Shown: piece by piece, positions 1 through 9,728 of the stretch
Position numbering within the stretch: position 1 is the first letter of the stretch
How the letters are laid out: the number at the start of each line of letters is the position of its first letter
Source of the DNA: an uncultured Thermomicrobiaceae bacterium
GTDB taxonomy: Bacteria > Chloroflexota > Chloroflexia > Thermomicrobiales > Thermomicrobiaceae
Assembly (NCBI GenBank): GCA_938082375.1
Contig: CALKCJ010000044.1
Coordinates: 1-64,000, forward strand
Direction of reading: 5' to 3'
Length of the DNA stretch: 64,000 nucleotides
Position numbers and translations under genes: made by a program
Notes under the pieces: generated by a model
Seen by the model: only the letters and a program-made list of their open reading frames with translations
Databases searched by the model: none
What the model was told of the DNA's origin: nothing

Positions 1-166
1 ACTGGATACCGACGTGCTGGCCGGGCAGCGCGCCGGCTTCCGGACCGCGCTCGTCCTCACGGGCGTCGCCACACTAGCCGACGTAGGGGGCGCTGAGCCG
101 GTTCCCGACCTCGTGCTCCCTGACCTCGGGCCGCTCCTTGAATACTACCGCGAGGCATGTCGATGA
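1..166 (+). CDS. HAD-superfamily hydrolase, C-terminal fragment (5' end outside window)
   Basis: The frame is open from base 2 to a TGA at 164-166 and gives 54 residues. The segment begins LDTDVLAGQRAGFRTALVL and continues with a loop ending in a leucine/tyrosine tail. A (G)D..TDVLAG...G..T.LVLTG pattern is the motif IV and following strand of NagD/4-nitrophenylphosphatase-type (HAD-IIA) phosphatases, where the aspartates bind magnesium. Only this end is visible, so substrate cannot be named. The next gene starts inside its last codons (ATG at 157), so the two are probably co-transcribed. Confidence 0.6.
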   Translation, partial: LDTDVLAGQRAGFRTALVLTGVATLADVGGAEPVPDLVLPDLGPLLEYYREACR

Positions 167-972
167 GGCAGGTTGGCCGGTACCACGTTGAAGACCCGGC
201 CAAAATCCAGGGCCGGGACGACGTCTGGCCATCCGAGCGCAGCCCCGGCGGCCTGCGGCTGCTATACGCCCTCGGGGCGCTCGAACGGGTTGGCGGACGC
301 GTCCTGATCCCCGGCTGTGGCGCCGGCCGTTACGTGCGCGCCATCGCCCGAGCCCGCCCTGACCTTCAGCTCGCCGGTGGCGACCTGAGCCTCACCGCCC
401 TCCGCGAGGCCTCCCGGCGGCACCCGGGGGGATGTTACCTCGCGCTCGACGCGGCCCGGCTGCCTTTCAGTGACTGCGCGTTCTCTGCGGTCGTCTTCTT
501 CGATCTCTTAGAGCACGTGCCGGACTACCGGGGCATGCTGGCCGAGATTGCTCGCGTGCTCCGGCCCGGCGGCATTTTTCACGCCTATGTGCCGCTCGAG
601 GCGCAGCCGGCGACGATCTATCGCCTGCTGGAGCGCAGCCAACGTTTCCCGATCCACCGCTGGAAGCGTGACCACGTCGGCCACATCAACCGGTTCGACG
701 ACGAGACGGTGGTTCGGCTAGTGTGGGAGGCTGGCCTGGAAGTCCGCTGGCTGGCGTACAGCTTTCACCTGGTTGGGCAACTACACGACCTGGTGGACTA
801 CTGGCAGCGCGAGCGCCAGGCCGGTGGGCCAGGTTGGTTGCCACTCCCCGTCGTGCGCTTGCTCACGCGGGCTGTCTTCGCCGTCACCTGGCGCCTCGCC
901 TATCTTGAAGACCGGGCCTATCCTGGTCGAGCGCTCGCCTCCGGGCTACACCTGACGGCGGTTAAGCGCTGA
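157..972 (+). CDS. class I SAM-dependent methyltransferase
   Basis: A 271-residue protein with the Rossmann-type methyltransferase core in its first half. Motif I is VLIPGCGAGRYVRAIA (about residues 49-64), followed by an acidic strand end GGDLS for the SAM ribose. The post-motif LPFSDCAFSAVVFFDLLEHV and LRPGG near residues 100-145 are typical of the Methyltransf_11 family. Substrate is unknown; the C-terminal third is rich in aromatic residues and arginine, as in small-molecule or lipid methyltransferases. The start overlaps the end of the HAD gene by ten bases; ATG at 163 is an equally possible start. Translational coupling to the upstream gene is inferred. Confidence 0.8.
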   Translation: MSMRQVGRYHVEDPAKIQGRDDVWPSERSPGGLRLLYALGALERVGGRVLIPGCGAGRYVRAIARARPDLQLAGGDLSLTALREASRRHPGGCYLALDAARLPFSDCAFSAVVFFDLLEHVPDYRGMLAEIARVLRPGGIFHAYVPLEAQPATIYRLLERSQRFPIHRWKRDHVGHINRFDDETVVRLVWEAGLEVRWLAYSFHLVGQLHDLVDYWQRERQAGGPGWLPLPVVRLLTRAVFAVTWRLAYLEDRAYPGRALASGLHLTAVKR

Positions 973-1045
973 CCCGCCTTGCCTGTTCTCCCCTGGCCCA
1001 CTACCATGCGCGCGGTAAGGAGTGGAGAGTCAGGGAGGAGAAGCG

Positions 1046-2026
1046 ATGTCGACACACGCGCCCGCGCCCCTTCTCGTAATCGACGGGCACACCGACTACG
1101 TGCTCTCGCTGCTCGAGACCGGGCGCAGCTTCCTCGAAGAGAGCTCGGTCGGACACGTCGACCTCCCGCGGGCACGCCGCGGGGGCATCGGCGCTATGCT
1201 GACAGCGATCTTCGTGCGCAATGAGCACCTGCCCCAGCGCGCCCTGCTCCAGACTCTGCGCGGCGTCGACCTCCTCAAGCGCACCGTCGCCGCCTCCAAC
1301 GGTCAGATGGAGCTCGTTACCAGTTACTTGCACCTCCTCGGCTGCCTCGAGCGGGATGTCTTCGGCGCGATCCTGCACTACGAAGGGGCAGAGGCGATCG
1401 ACCCGGAGTTTGCACTGCTCCGGCTCTCCTACGAGCTCGGCCTGCGCTCCCTGGGGCTCGTGTGGAGCCGACCCAACATCTTCGCTGAAGGCGTCGGGCC
1501 GGAGAACCGCAACCGCGGCCTGACCGGATTGGGGAAGCAGTTAGTGCGTGAGTGCAACCGCCTGGGAATCCTGATCGATGTCTCCCACCTCAACGACGCT
1601 GGTTTCTGGGACGTGCTGGAGACGAGCGAGCGGCCGATCGTGGCCAGCCACTCGAACGCCCGCGCCCTCTGCCACGTCGACCGCAACCTGACCGATGACC
1701 AGATCCGCGCACTGGCCCAGAACGGCGGGCTGATGGGCATCAACTTCCACGTCGGCTTCCTAGTTGAGGGGGCGACGAGTGGTGCCGACGTCTCCCTCTC
1801 GGCGCTGGTCGATCATATCGACCACATAGCCGGGCTGGTCGGCGTCGATCACGTGGCCCTCGGATCTGACTTCGACGGAGCGACGATGCCGGAACAGCTC
1901 CGTGACGCGGCGCATCTCGGCAACCTCATCGAGGAGCTTCAGCGACGCGGTTACGACGACCAGGCCATCGCCAAGATCTGCCGCGACAACTGGCTCCGCG
2001 TGCTCCAGGCCGTGTGGCGGGAGTGA
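1046..2026 (+). CDS. membrane dipeptidase (peptidase family M19)
   Basis: A 326-residue metallo-dipeptidase of the renal dipeptidase family, expected to hydrolyse dipeptides with two zinc ions in a TIM-barrel fold. Visible signatures are the N-terminal GHTDY (HxD metal site), the glutamate in LHYEGAEAI that bridges the metals, the VASHSNARALC histidine segment, DVSHL, and the LGSDFDG motif near the C-terminus. Length is normal for bacterial members, and no signal peptide is seen, so it is probably cytoplasmic. ATG at 1046 is chosen because GGGAGGAG lies about eight bases upstream; an in-frame GTG at 1022 lacks such a site. Confidence 0.88.
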   Translation: MSTHAPAPLLVIDGHTDYVLSLLETGRSFLEESSVGHVDLPRARRGGIGAMLTAIFVRNEHLPQRALLQTLRGVDLLKRTVAASNGQMELVTSYLHLLGCLERDVFGAILHYEGAEAIDPEFALLRLSYELGLRSLGLVWSRPNIFAEGVGPENRNRGLTGLGKQLVRECNRLGILIDVSHLNDAGFWDVLETSERPIVASHSNARALCHVDRNLTDDQIRALAQNGGLMGINFHVGFLVEGATSGADVSLSALVDHIDHIAGLVGVDHVALGSDFDGATMPEQLRDAAHLGNLIEELQRRGYDDQAIAKICRDNWLRVLQAVWRE

Positions 2027-2079
2027 CGCTCGACCAGCCACGAGAGCACAGAACCGGGCCAGAATTCGATCCCCTCCAG

Positions 2080-2126
2080 TATACTTAACGTGCGGAGGCG
2101 CCGCGCCAGCCGGTGGCGGCGCCTCC
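2080..2126 (+). promoter_or_regulatory. candidate -10 box and perfect hairpin in the ftsY leader
   Basis: A TATACT hexamer lies at 2080-2085. No convincing -35 box is seen at the right distance. Directly downstream, 2094-2104 and 2116-2126 form a perfect 11-bp GC-only stem (GGAGGCGCCGC / GCGGCGCCTCC) with an 11-base loop, which would sit at the very 5' end of the ftsY mRNA. It has no T-run, so it is either a leader structure or the end of the dipeptidase transcript. Confidence 0.45.
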
Positions 2127-2160
2127 CTTCGGAGCGCAATTCCCAAGGTGAGGACGAGAC

Positions 2161-3126
2161 GTGATCTTCAGCCGATTCTTTCGACGGCAGACTCAGCCGG
2201 AGCCTAAACTCGAGGCCGGGCTCAAAAAGAGCCGCCGTGGCGTCTTCCGCGAGATCGCCGCGCTCTTCGAACGGAGCGAGGTCAACGAGAAGCTGTTCGA
2301 CGACCTCGAGGCCTTGTTGATCCAGGCCGACCTCGGCGTCGAGACCACGCTGGCGCTGCTCGACAACCTGCGCCAGCGAGTCCGGCGCGAGGGGATCAAA
2401 GACCCCGCCGAGGCCCGCGAAGCGCTCCGCGACGAGATGGTCACCCTGCTCGAGGAGGCGACCCGTCACCGCACGGTGAAGATCTACCAGCGCGGTGTAC
2501 CCTTCGTGACGCTGGTCGTCGGCGTTAATGGCACCGGCAAGACGACCACCATCGCCAAGCTGGCCCGATACCACCAGAACCAGGGCCGCTCGGTGATGCT
2601 CGTCGCCGCAGACACCTTCCGGGCCGCTGCCATCGACCAGTTGAAGGTCTGGGGCGAGCGCCTCGGTGTGCCAGTGATCAGTCACGCCCCCGGCGCCGAC
2701 CCGGGAGCCGTGGTGTTCGACGGTATGCAGGCCGCCTTCAACCGCGGCGTTGACATCCTCCTCATCGACACTGCCGGGCGGCTCCACACCAAGTACAACC
2801 TGATGGAAGAGCTGAAGAAGATCCGGCGGGTCATCCAGCGACACGTGCCCGAGGCGCCACAAGAAGTGCTTTTGGTCATCGACGCGACGACCGGGCAAAA
2901 TGGACTCGTGCAGGCACGCATGTTCACCGAGGCGGCCGGCGTCACCGATATCGCCATCGCGAAGCTGGACGGCACCGCTAAGGGCGGCATTGCCTTCGCG
3001 ATCGCTCGCGAGTTGGGCACGCCGATCAGCTATGTCGGCACCGGCGAGAACGTGACCGATCTGGCCGAGTTCGATCCCGAGACCTATGTCGACGCCCTCT
3101 TCTTCGGCGATGACGAGGAGGCCTGA
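2161..3126 (+). CDS. ftsY: signal recognition particle receptor FtsY
   Basis: A 321-residue SRP GTPase that docks ribosome-SRP complexes at the membrane. It lacks the long acidic A domain of E. coli FtsY and starts with a short basic, amphipathic N-terminus (MIFSRFFRR), as in many Gram-positive and Chloroflexota forms. The N domain is followed by the G domain with GVNGTGKTTT (121-130), DTFRAAA, DTAGRLHTK and AKLDGTAKGG. The start is GTG, preceded by AGGTGAGGA. ffh begins two bases after the stop, so SRP and its receptor are made from one mRNA. Confidence 0.97.
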   Translation: MIFSRFFRRQTQPEPKLEAGLKKSRRGVFREIAALFERSEVNEKLFDDLEALLIQADLGVETTLALLDNLRQRVRREGIKDPAEAREALRDEMVTLLEEATRHRTVKIYQRGVPFVTLVVGVNGTGKTTTIAKLARYHQNQGRSVMLVAADTFRAAAIDQLKVWGERLGVPVISHAPGADPGAVVFDGMQAAFNRGVDILLIDTAGRLHTKYNLMEELKKIRRVIQRHVPEAPQEVLLVIDATTGQNGLVQARMFTEAAGVTDIAIAKLDGTAKGGIAFAIARELGTPISYVGTGENVTDLAEFDPETYVDALFFGDDEEA

Positions 3127-3128
3127 AC

Positions 3129-4637
<1,509 letters not shown>

Positions 4638-4676
4638 GGTTGACCGAGCCGCTGCTCCTCGGCTCGGCGGACGAGG

Positions 4677-5813
4677 ATGCCCGGAGTGCGCCTGATGACG
4701 AGTTCCCGACCCCGAACCCTGGTCTCCACCTGGAGCCGCCGCCTGCTCGGCCTCCCTATTTTCTACAAGGTGCTGATCGCCAACTCGGCGATCGTGGTCG
4801 GGGGCGCGGTCGTCGGCACCACGCTCACGCTGCTCAGCACCGGCAACACCGAGCACCTGCCAGAACTCGTCGCCCTGTTCGCCGCCACCGGCACGCTGCT
4901 GAGCGTCGTCATCAACTGGATCGTGCTGCGCGCTGCCTTCCAGCCGATCGCCGCGCTCGAGGAGACCGCCGACCAGGTACGGCAGGGCAACTTCCAGGTG
5001 CGCGCGCCGAGCGTGGCCCTCAGCGATCCGGATCTCGACGCGCTGACCGCGACCTTCAACGCGATGCTCGATACCGTTGTCGCCTACCAGAACCGGCTGC
5101 GCGAACTCTCACTGCGCGTCCTGACTGCGCAGGAGGAGGAGCGACGCCGTATTGCTCGCGAGCTGCACGATGAGACGGCCCAGAGCTTGACCGCCCAGCT
5201 CCTCTGGCTGAAGACGCTCGAAGATCGCGGCGGAGTGGCCGACAAACAGGCACTGGCCGAGATGATCGGCCACACCGCGACCACGCTGGAGTCGATCCGG
5301 GCGATCGCGCACGAGCTGCGGCCGCCCGCCCTCGACGACCTCGGCCTCCCGGCTGCGCTCGAGGGACTGGCAGCCCAGCAGCGCCAGCGCTTCGGCTTGC
5401 CTGTCTCCGTGGTCATCCGCGGCCACCGTCGGCGGCTTGACCCCGATTTGCAGCTCGCGCTCTACCGGATCGCCCAGGAGGCACTGAACAACGTCGCGAA
5501 ACACGCCCAGGCCGGCCAGGCCCACCTCCAGCTCTCCTTTGACGACGGCCAGGTCACGCTGGAGATCCGGGACGACGGCCGGGGCTTCGATGTCGGCCAA
5601 CTGCCGTCCCGCCATGGTGGGTTAGGGCTGTTCAGCATGCGCGAGCGGGCCCAACTCGTCGGCGCCGAGCTGATCCTTTCCTCGGCTCCCGGCCAGGGGA
5701 CGCTCGTCCGGGTCACGGCGCCGCTCCAGCCCCAGCCGGCTGGCAGCCAGAGGGATCAGTCGGCGGTTCGAACTGCTTCCGGAGTGGCAGGCGTCGCGGA
5801 GGCACACCGATGA
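4677..5813 (+). CDS. NarL-family sensor histidine kinase (HisKA_3)
   Basis: A membrane sensor kinase of about 378 residues. Two hydrophobic segments (about 28-53 and 63-87) enclose a very short external loop, so the signal is probably sensed in or at the membrane. A HAMP-like linker follows, then the HisKA_3 dimerisation helix with the phosphoacceptor in RIARELHDETAQS (H164), and an HATPase domain with the N box QEALNNVAKHA and a DDGRGF G1 box. A start at 4695 (ATG with CGGAG eight bases upstream) is as good as 4677. The response regulator overlaps its stop by four bases. A 7-bp inverted repeat (4644-4667) lies between ffh and this gene. Confidence 0.92.
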   Translation: MPGVRLMTSSRPRTLVSTWSRRLLGLPIFYKVLIANSAIVVGGAVVGTTLTLLSTGNTEHLPELVALFAATGTLLSVVINWIVLRAAFQPIAALEETADQVRQGNFQVRAPSVALSDPDLDALTATFNAMLDTVVAYQNRLRELSLRVLTAQEEERRRIARELHDETAQSLTAQLLWLKTLEDRGGVADKQALAEMIGHTATTLESIRAIAHELRPPALDDLGLPAALEGLAAQQRQRFGLPVSVVIRGHRRRLDPDLQLALYRIAQEALNNVAKHAQAGQAHLQLSFDDGQVTLEIRDDGRGFDVGQLPSRHGGLGLFSMRERAQLVGAELILSSAPGQGTLVRVTAPLQPQPAGSQRDQSAVRTASGVAGVAEAHR

Positions 5814-6481
5814 GCAACGCATGCCGGCCAATTCGCGTCGTCCTGGCCGACGATCACCCAATCGTCCGGGCCGGCCTGCGCGCGCTGCTCGAGGCCCAGC
5901 CCGACATCACGGTCGTCGGTGAAGCAGGGAGCGCCGCTGAGGCCGTCGAGCTCGTGACGCGCGAGCGGCCCGACGTCGCGATCCTCGACATCTCCATGCC
6001 AGGCGGCGGACTTGAAGCAGTCCACGCGATCGCTGCGCTCGCATTACCTACTCGCGTCCTGATCCTGACCGTGCATGCCGAAGAGCGCTATCTGCTCCCA
6101 GTCCTCCAGGCCGGTGGGTCGGGCTACGTGCGCAAGTCGAGCCTGCACACCGACTTAATCGAGGCGATCTACACCGTGACGCGCGGCGAGGTTTTCGTCG
6201 ATCCGGAGGCAGCCCGGATGTTGCTCCGGGGCTACCTCGACCAGGCCCAGGCCGGTACAGTGCAGGATCCAGCCCAGCTCCTGTCTGAGCGTGAGCGCGA
6301 GGTGCTGCGGCTGACCGCAGCCGGCTACACGGCCCAGGAGATCGCCGACCAGCTCTACCTGTCACCCAAGACGGTCGAGACTTACCGGCACCGGGTCATG
6401 CAAAAGCTTGGCTTCAGCCGGCGTTCGGAGCTGGTACGCTTCGCCCTGCGCGCCGGCCTGCTCGACCCGGCGGCCGAGTGA
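5810..6481 (+). CDS. NarL/FixJ-family response regulator
   Basis: A 223-residue receiver plus LuxR-type helix-turn-helix regulator. The acidic pocket is LADDHP, the phosphoacceptor is D60 in VAILDISMP, and the conserved lysine is in YVRKSS. The C-terminal HTH contains LSEREREVLRLTAAG and PKTVETYRHRVMQKL. It overlaps the kinase gene by ATGA, so the two are a cognate pair. The target genes cannot be read from the sequence. Confidence 0.94.
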   Translation: MSNACRPIRVVLADDHPIVRAGLRALLEAQPDITVVGEAGSAAEAVELVTRERPDVAILDISMPGGGLEAVHAIAALALPTRVLILTVHAEERYLLPVLQAGGSGYVRKSSLHTDLIEAIYTVTRGEVFVDPEAARMLLRGYLDQAQAGTVQDPAQLLSEREREVLRLTAAGYTAQEIADQLYLSPKTVETYRHRVMQKLGFSRRSELVRFALRAGLLDPAAE

Positions 6482-6543
6482 ACCTCGCTGGTGCGCCAGC
6501 GTGCCCGCGGGCTTGCCCTGGTACGGAAGTGATCGCCTCCGCC

Positions 6544-7626
6544 TCAAGCGAGGGGAATGAGCACGGTGGCCTGGCTCACGTCATCGCTGGCTCCCTCGAC
6601 GGACAGGCTCGCACCGAGCCGCTCCAGTCGCGCCTGGAAGCCGCTGTCCAGGCTCACATCCACCAGACGGGATCGCTGCCCAACACCTGCCCCCTGTGCC
6701 TCCACCCGTGCCACCACCTGTGCCGGCTCGTAGCGGAGGTCGACGCTCACCCGGCGCACACGTTCGTCGGAGGCGGCTGCCCCGGCCAGCTCTTGCAGCA
6801 TGCGGTACAGCGCGAGTTGGACTGCCTGCGGCAACTCATCGCTGTCCGGCCCCGTGATGTCGACCTGGATCCCGTAGAGCCGGGCGAGCTCGGTCAGGTA
6901 GCGACGCAGCGTCGCCGTCACGCCGATCTCAGTCAGCACGGTAGGGCGCAACTCATAGAGCATCCGCCGCACATCGAGCAAGGCTCGCGAGGCCGTCGCG
7001 CGTAGGCTGTTCAGACCCTCGCCGAGCTGCTCCGGACGCCTGGCCAGGAGTTGCTCGCAGATCTCGAGTTCCAAAAGAACGTTGCTCAGCGCCTGGGCCG
7101 GCCCCTCGACGAGCTGCCGCCCTATCCGACCTCGCTCTCCCTCTTCGGCCAGAATCACCTCCTCCAGCGGGATACTCACCGTCTCCGCGGTTGGCCGGTG
7201 GAGCGCTCGAGTGCGCCCCTCCCCCGCGCGGGCGCGCTCCGCCTCGTGCTCGAGCTGTGCCTCAGCTAGCTCGAGCAGTTCGCGCAGCCGCTCCTGGTAG
7301 CGCCGCAGGCTCTCCCGTCGCTCCTGGAGCTGCTCCGCCTGGCTCCGCATCATGAACAGCCGCAGGGTGACCTCGTGCGCTGCGCGGTACGCGTCGCGGA
7401 TCTCGGCGCGCGGGTACGACTCCAAGTTGGCATCGATATCCCGCAAGCGGTTGCTCACCTGGATCTCCCGCTGGTGCAGGCGCTCCACCTCAGTAGTGGT
7501 CTGATTGAGCAGCAGTTCGATCTCCTGCAGCGAGCGGCCGGTCTCGGCCAGCTCAGTTCGGCAGCCCCCGACGATCTGGCGGAGTCGCTCAGTGAACTCG
7601 CGCGTCTGTGGTTTGGGCAGAGGCAT
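6544..7626 (-). CDS. DegS-like histidine-kinase homologue without catalytic residues
   Basis: A 360-residue cytoplasmic protein built like DegS: a long coiled coil (about 25-140), a dimerisation segment, and an HATPase-like C-terminal domain. The equivalent of the phosphoacceptor motif reads GRQLVEGPAQ (about 169-178), with valine 173 where the family has histidine. The ATPase N box, normally QEALNN, reads QELAGAA, and the DxGxG box is degraded to AQGAGVG. It should neither bind ATP normally nor phosphorylate. It is an intact, well-conserved-looking reading frame, so it is probably a signalling pseudokinase or scaffold, not debris. It converges with the two-component pair at 4677-6481. Confidence 0.75.
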   Translation of the reverse strand: MPLPKPQTREFTERLRQIVGGCRTELAETGRSLQEIELLLNQTTTEVERLHQREIQVSNRLRDIDANLESYPRAEIRDAYRAAHEVTLRLFMMRSQAEQLQERRESLRRYQERLRELLELAEAQLEHEAERARAGEGRTRALHRPTAETVSIPLEEVILAEEGERGRIGRQLVEGPAQALSNVLLELEICEQLLARRPEQLGEGLNSLRATASRALLDVRRMLYELRPTVLTEIGVTATLRRYLTELARLYGIQVDITGPDSDELPQAVQLALYRMLQELAGAAASDERVRRVSVDLRYEPAQVVARVEAQGAGVGQRSRLVDVSLDSGFQARLERLGASLSVEGASDDVSQATVLIPLA

Positions 7627-7779
7627 CGCGCTGTCCCCTTCGTCTGTCCCGGATGCTCAAAAGAAGATACTGGCTACCCGTGCCGGACGCAATGGTACCC
7701 GCGTCCCGATCCATCTCGCATCGTACACGAGGAGAAGCGATCGCTTGCAGCTGCGAGGTATCTCAGCGGAAGGAAGGCC

Positions 7780-7799
7780 GGTGACACACCAGTGTCACC
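7780..7799. repeat. perfect 8-bp dyad (GGTGACAC-N4-GTGTCACC)
   Basis: Left arm 7780-7787 and right arm 7792-7799 pair perfectly around a four-base loop. It lies in the 357-bp region between two divergent genes, about 150 bases from the start of the minus-strand kinase homologue. It could be an operator for a dimeric regulator or a small hairpin; nothing in the sequence decides. Confidence 0.5.
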
Positions 7800-7879
7800 G
7801 AGCGTTTCTGGTGGCCTGAGGTACGGTCCACAGCCCGATTGGGGTCCACGACCTAGCTGTCTCCAGCGGCCAGCCCTCG

Positions 7880-7939
7880 CCAGCATGGCAGATGCTGGTT
7901 CACGCAGCCGTTGACGAGCTTCCTCTTCCAGTCTATGAT
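7880..7939 (+). promoter_or_regulatory. sigma70-type promoter with upstream dyad, driving the DUF59/amidohydrolase pair
   Basis: TTGACG at 7911-7916 and TATGAT at 7934-7939 are separated by exactly 17 bases, a near-consensus promoter with transcription starting around 7946. A 7-bp inverted repeat (CCAGCAT-N5-ATGCTGG, 7880-7898) lies just upstream of the -35 box, in the position of an activator site. The coding start is at 7984. The rest of 7627-7983 holds the dyad at 7780 and no gene. Confidence 0.7.
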
Positions 7940-7983
7940 GGGACATGCACCAACTTCCCCGACGACGGCTCGTGAGGTGAGCC

Positions 7984-8658
7984 ATGACAGGCCATGATAT
8001 CGCTGCGCTCTGGCGGGACATCGGCAGCAGTATCCGCGACCCCGCCGTCAACCGAGCGATCGGTGAGCTTGGTATCATCCGTCATGTCGAACTCGAGAGC
8101 GGCCGGCTGCAGGTTCGGCTCCGCCCCTGTACGCCCGAGTGCTGGCCACTGGCGATGGCCGGGATCGTCCGCGCCATACGGCGCTATGCAGAAGAACGCG
8201 GCTGGCGCGCCGAGGTGGAGGTCGAGCCGACCATGTTGATCCCCCCGGAGAGTATGGACAGCGTTATCCGGGACGTGGAGCGACGTCCCGAGCGCCTGCG
8301 CGAGTTCTGGGAACGCAGCTACACCGTCAGCCTGGCCCACGTAGTCGGCGCGCTCCAGGTCACCGGACTCGACCCGTCGCGTCTGGCGAACCTAACCGTC
8401 GCCGAAGTCGAGCGGCTCATCCCCGAGTCCGGTCGTGACGCGCTGGAGGTCTGGCGAACCTGGCGGCGCCAGCTGGGGCTGCCCGATGGCGGGCTCTTCC
8501 TGCTGGCGGCCGATGGCCGCCCGATTGCCGACCTGGACGCCTGGGCTCGGCGCGCACGACTGGCGCAGGTCACCCAGCGCACGTACGCCGCGATCTGCAG
8601 AGAGACTGCTGACGCGTATCACGCGTCGGAGGGAGGTGGATCGGGAAGCACTGGGTAA
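7984..8658 (+). CDS. MIP18/DUF59-family protein with extended C-terminal domain
   Basis: A 224-residue protein. The first about 90 residues carry the DUF59 (MIP18, SufT/PaaD) pattern: DPAVNRAIGELGIIRHVEL, then a strand with RLRPCTPECWPL, which contains two cysteines and the P..C signature position. DUF59 proteins help Fe-S cluster insertion. The remaining about 130 residues form an unrecognised helical domain, roughly doubling the usual length. ATG at 7984 has AGGTGAG upstream. It is 33 bases ahead of an amidohydrolase, and I infer that the two work on the same substrate or enzyme. Confidence 0.6.
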   Translation: MTGHDIAALWRDIGSSIRDPAVNRAIGELGIIRHVELESGRLQVRLRPCTPECWPLAMAGIVRAIRRYAEERGWRAEVEVEPTMLIPPESMDSVIRDVERRPERLREFWERSYTVSLAHVVGALQVTGLDPSRLANLTVAEVERLIPESGRDALEVWRTWRRQLGLPDGGLFLLAADGRPIADLDAWARRARLAQVTQRTYAAICRETADAYHASEGGGSGSTG

Positions 8659-8691
8659 GCAGTATCGGCCTGAGCGGAGAGGAGAGGAGCG

Positions 8692-9690
8692 ATGCGGCGG
8701 GGCTATCTCGTTATCGACAACCATATCCACTTCTGGGACGCGAGCCCGGACAACTGCAACGACTACGGTCACCGCTGGATCACGTGCTTCCATGCGTATC
8801 ACAAGGCGATGACGCCAGCAGACGAGTACCTCTGGAGTCTCGAGTTCTTCCGTAAGGTTCCCGAGGACTGGTGGCTACGGACGCTCTTCGACGAGAGCGG
8901 CGTCGACATCGGCATTCTCCAGCCGACACACCTGATGGACTTCTTCCACCGGGGGTTCAACACCGTCGAGCAGAATGCCGAGGTCTGGCGCAAGGCGCCC
9001 GACCGGCTCATCCTTAACGGCCGGGTCGATCCGCGCGACGGTGCAGCGGCCATCGAGGAGCTGCACCGTCAGAAGGAACAGTACGGCATTCGAGGGCTGA
9101 AGCTCTACACCGCCGAATGGCACGAGGGTGTACCGGAGGGCTGGCGCGCCGATAGCCCGGAGGCGATGCGCCTCTACGAGGAGTGCGAGAAGCTCGGGAT
9201 TAAAAACCTGCACTTCCACAAGGGGCCGGGGATCGATCCGCTGACCCTCGATGGGTTCGACGTCGGAGACATCGACGGCGCAGCCATCGCCTTCCCCGAC
9301 CTCAACTTCATCGTTGACCACGTGGGGCTTCCCAATCTCGATAAGTTCTGCTGGATCGCGGTCAAGCAGCCGAACGTCTACGCCGGCCTCTCGGTTGCGG
9401 TCGCGTTCGGCGGCAAGCGCAAGCGCTACTTCGCCGAGACGATGGCCAACCTGCTCTACTGGCTGGGTGAAGACCGGATCATGTTCGGCTCCGACTTCTC
9501 TATCTGGCACCCGAAGTGGGAGATCGACGTGATCATCGACTTCCAGATGCCCGAAGATCTAACCCAGGAGTACGGCGTCACCGTCACCGAGGCGACCAAG
9601 CGCAAGATCCTAGCCGAGAACTCGGCGCGGCTTTACGGGATCGACCTGGAGCCGATCCGTCAGCGAACAGCCGAGACACTCGCGGCCTGA
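8692..9690 (+). CDS. amidohydrolase family protein (amidohydrolase-2 / ACMSD-like TIM barrel)
   Basis: A 332-residue metal-dependent hydrolase or decarboxylase. Metal ligands are visible as DNHIHFWD at residues 9-16 (HxH), HFHKG in the middle, DHVGLPN, and the aspartate of GSDFSIWHPKW. Members of this group decarboxylate or hydrolyse aromatic and lactone compounds; the substrate here is unknown. The start follows a GGAGAGGAG site. It is the second gene of a unit with the DUF59 protein under the promoter at 7911-7939. Confidence 0.82.
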   Translation: MRRGYLVIDNHIHFWDASPDNCNDYGHRWITCFHAYHKAMTPADEYLWSLEFFRKVPEDWWLRTLFDESGVDIGILQPTHLMDFFHRGFNTVEQNAEVWRKAPDRLILNGRVDPRDGAAAIEELHRQKEQYGIRGLKLYTAEWHEGVPEGWRADSPEAMRLYEECEKLGIKNLHFHKGPGIDPLTLDGFDVGDIDGAAIAFPDLNFIVDHVGLPNLDKFCWIAVKQPNVYAGLSVAVAFGGKRKRYFAETMANLLYWLGEDRIMFGSDFSIWHPKWEIDVIIDFQMPEDLTQEYGVTVTEATKRKILAENSARLYGIDLEPIRQRTAETLAA

Positions 9691-9728
9691 CCACTCGGAA
9701 AGCAGGCGGAGACAAACGCGCCCCCGGG

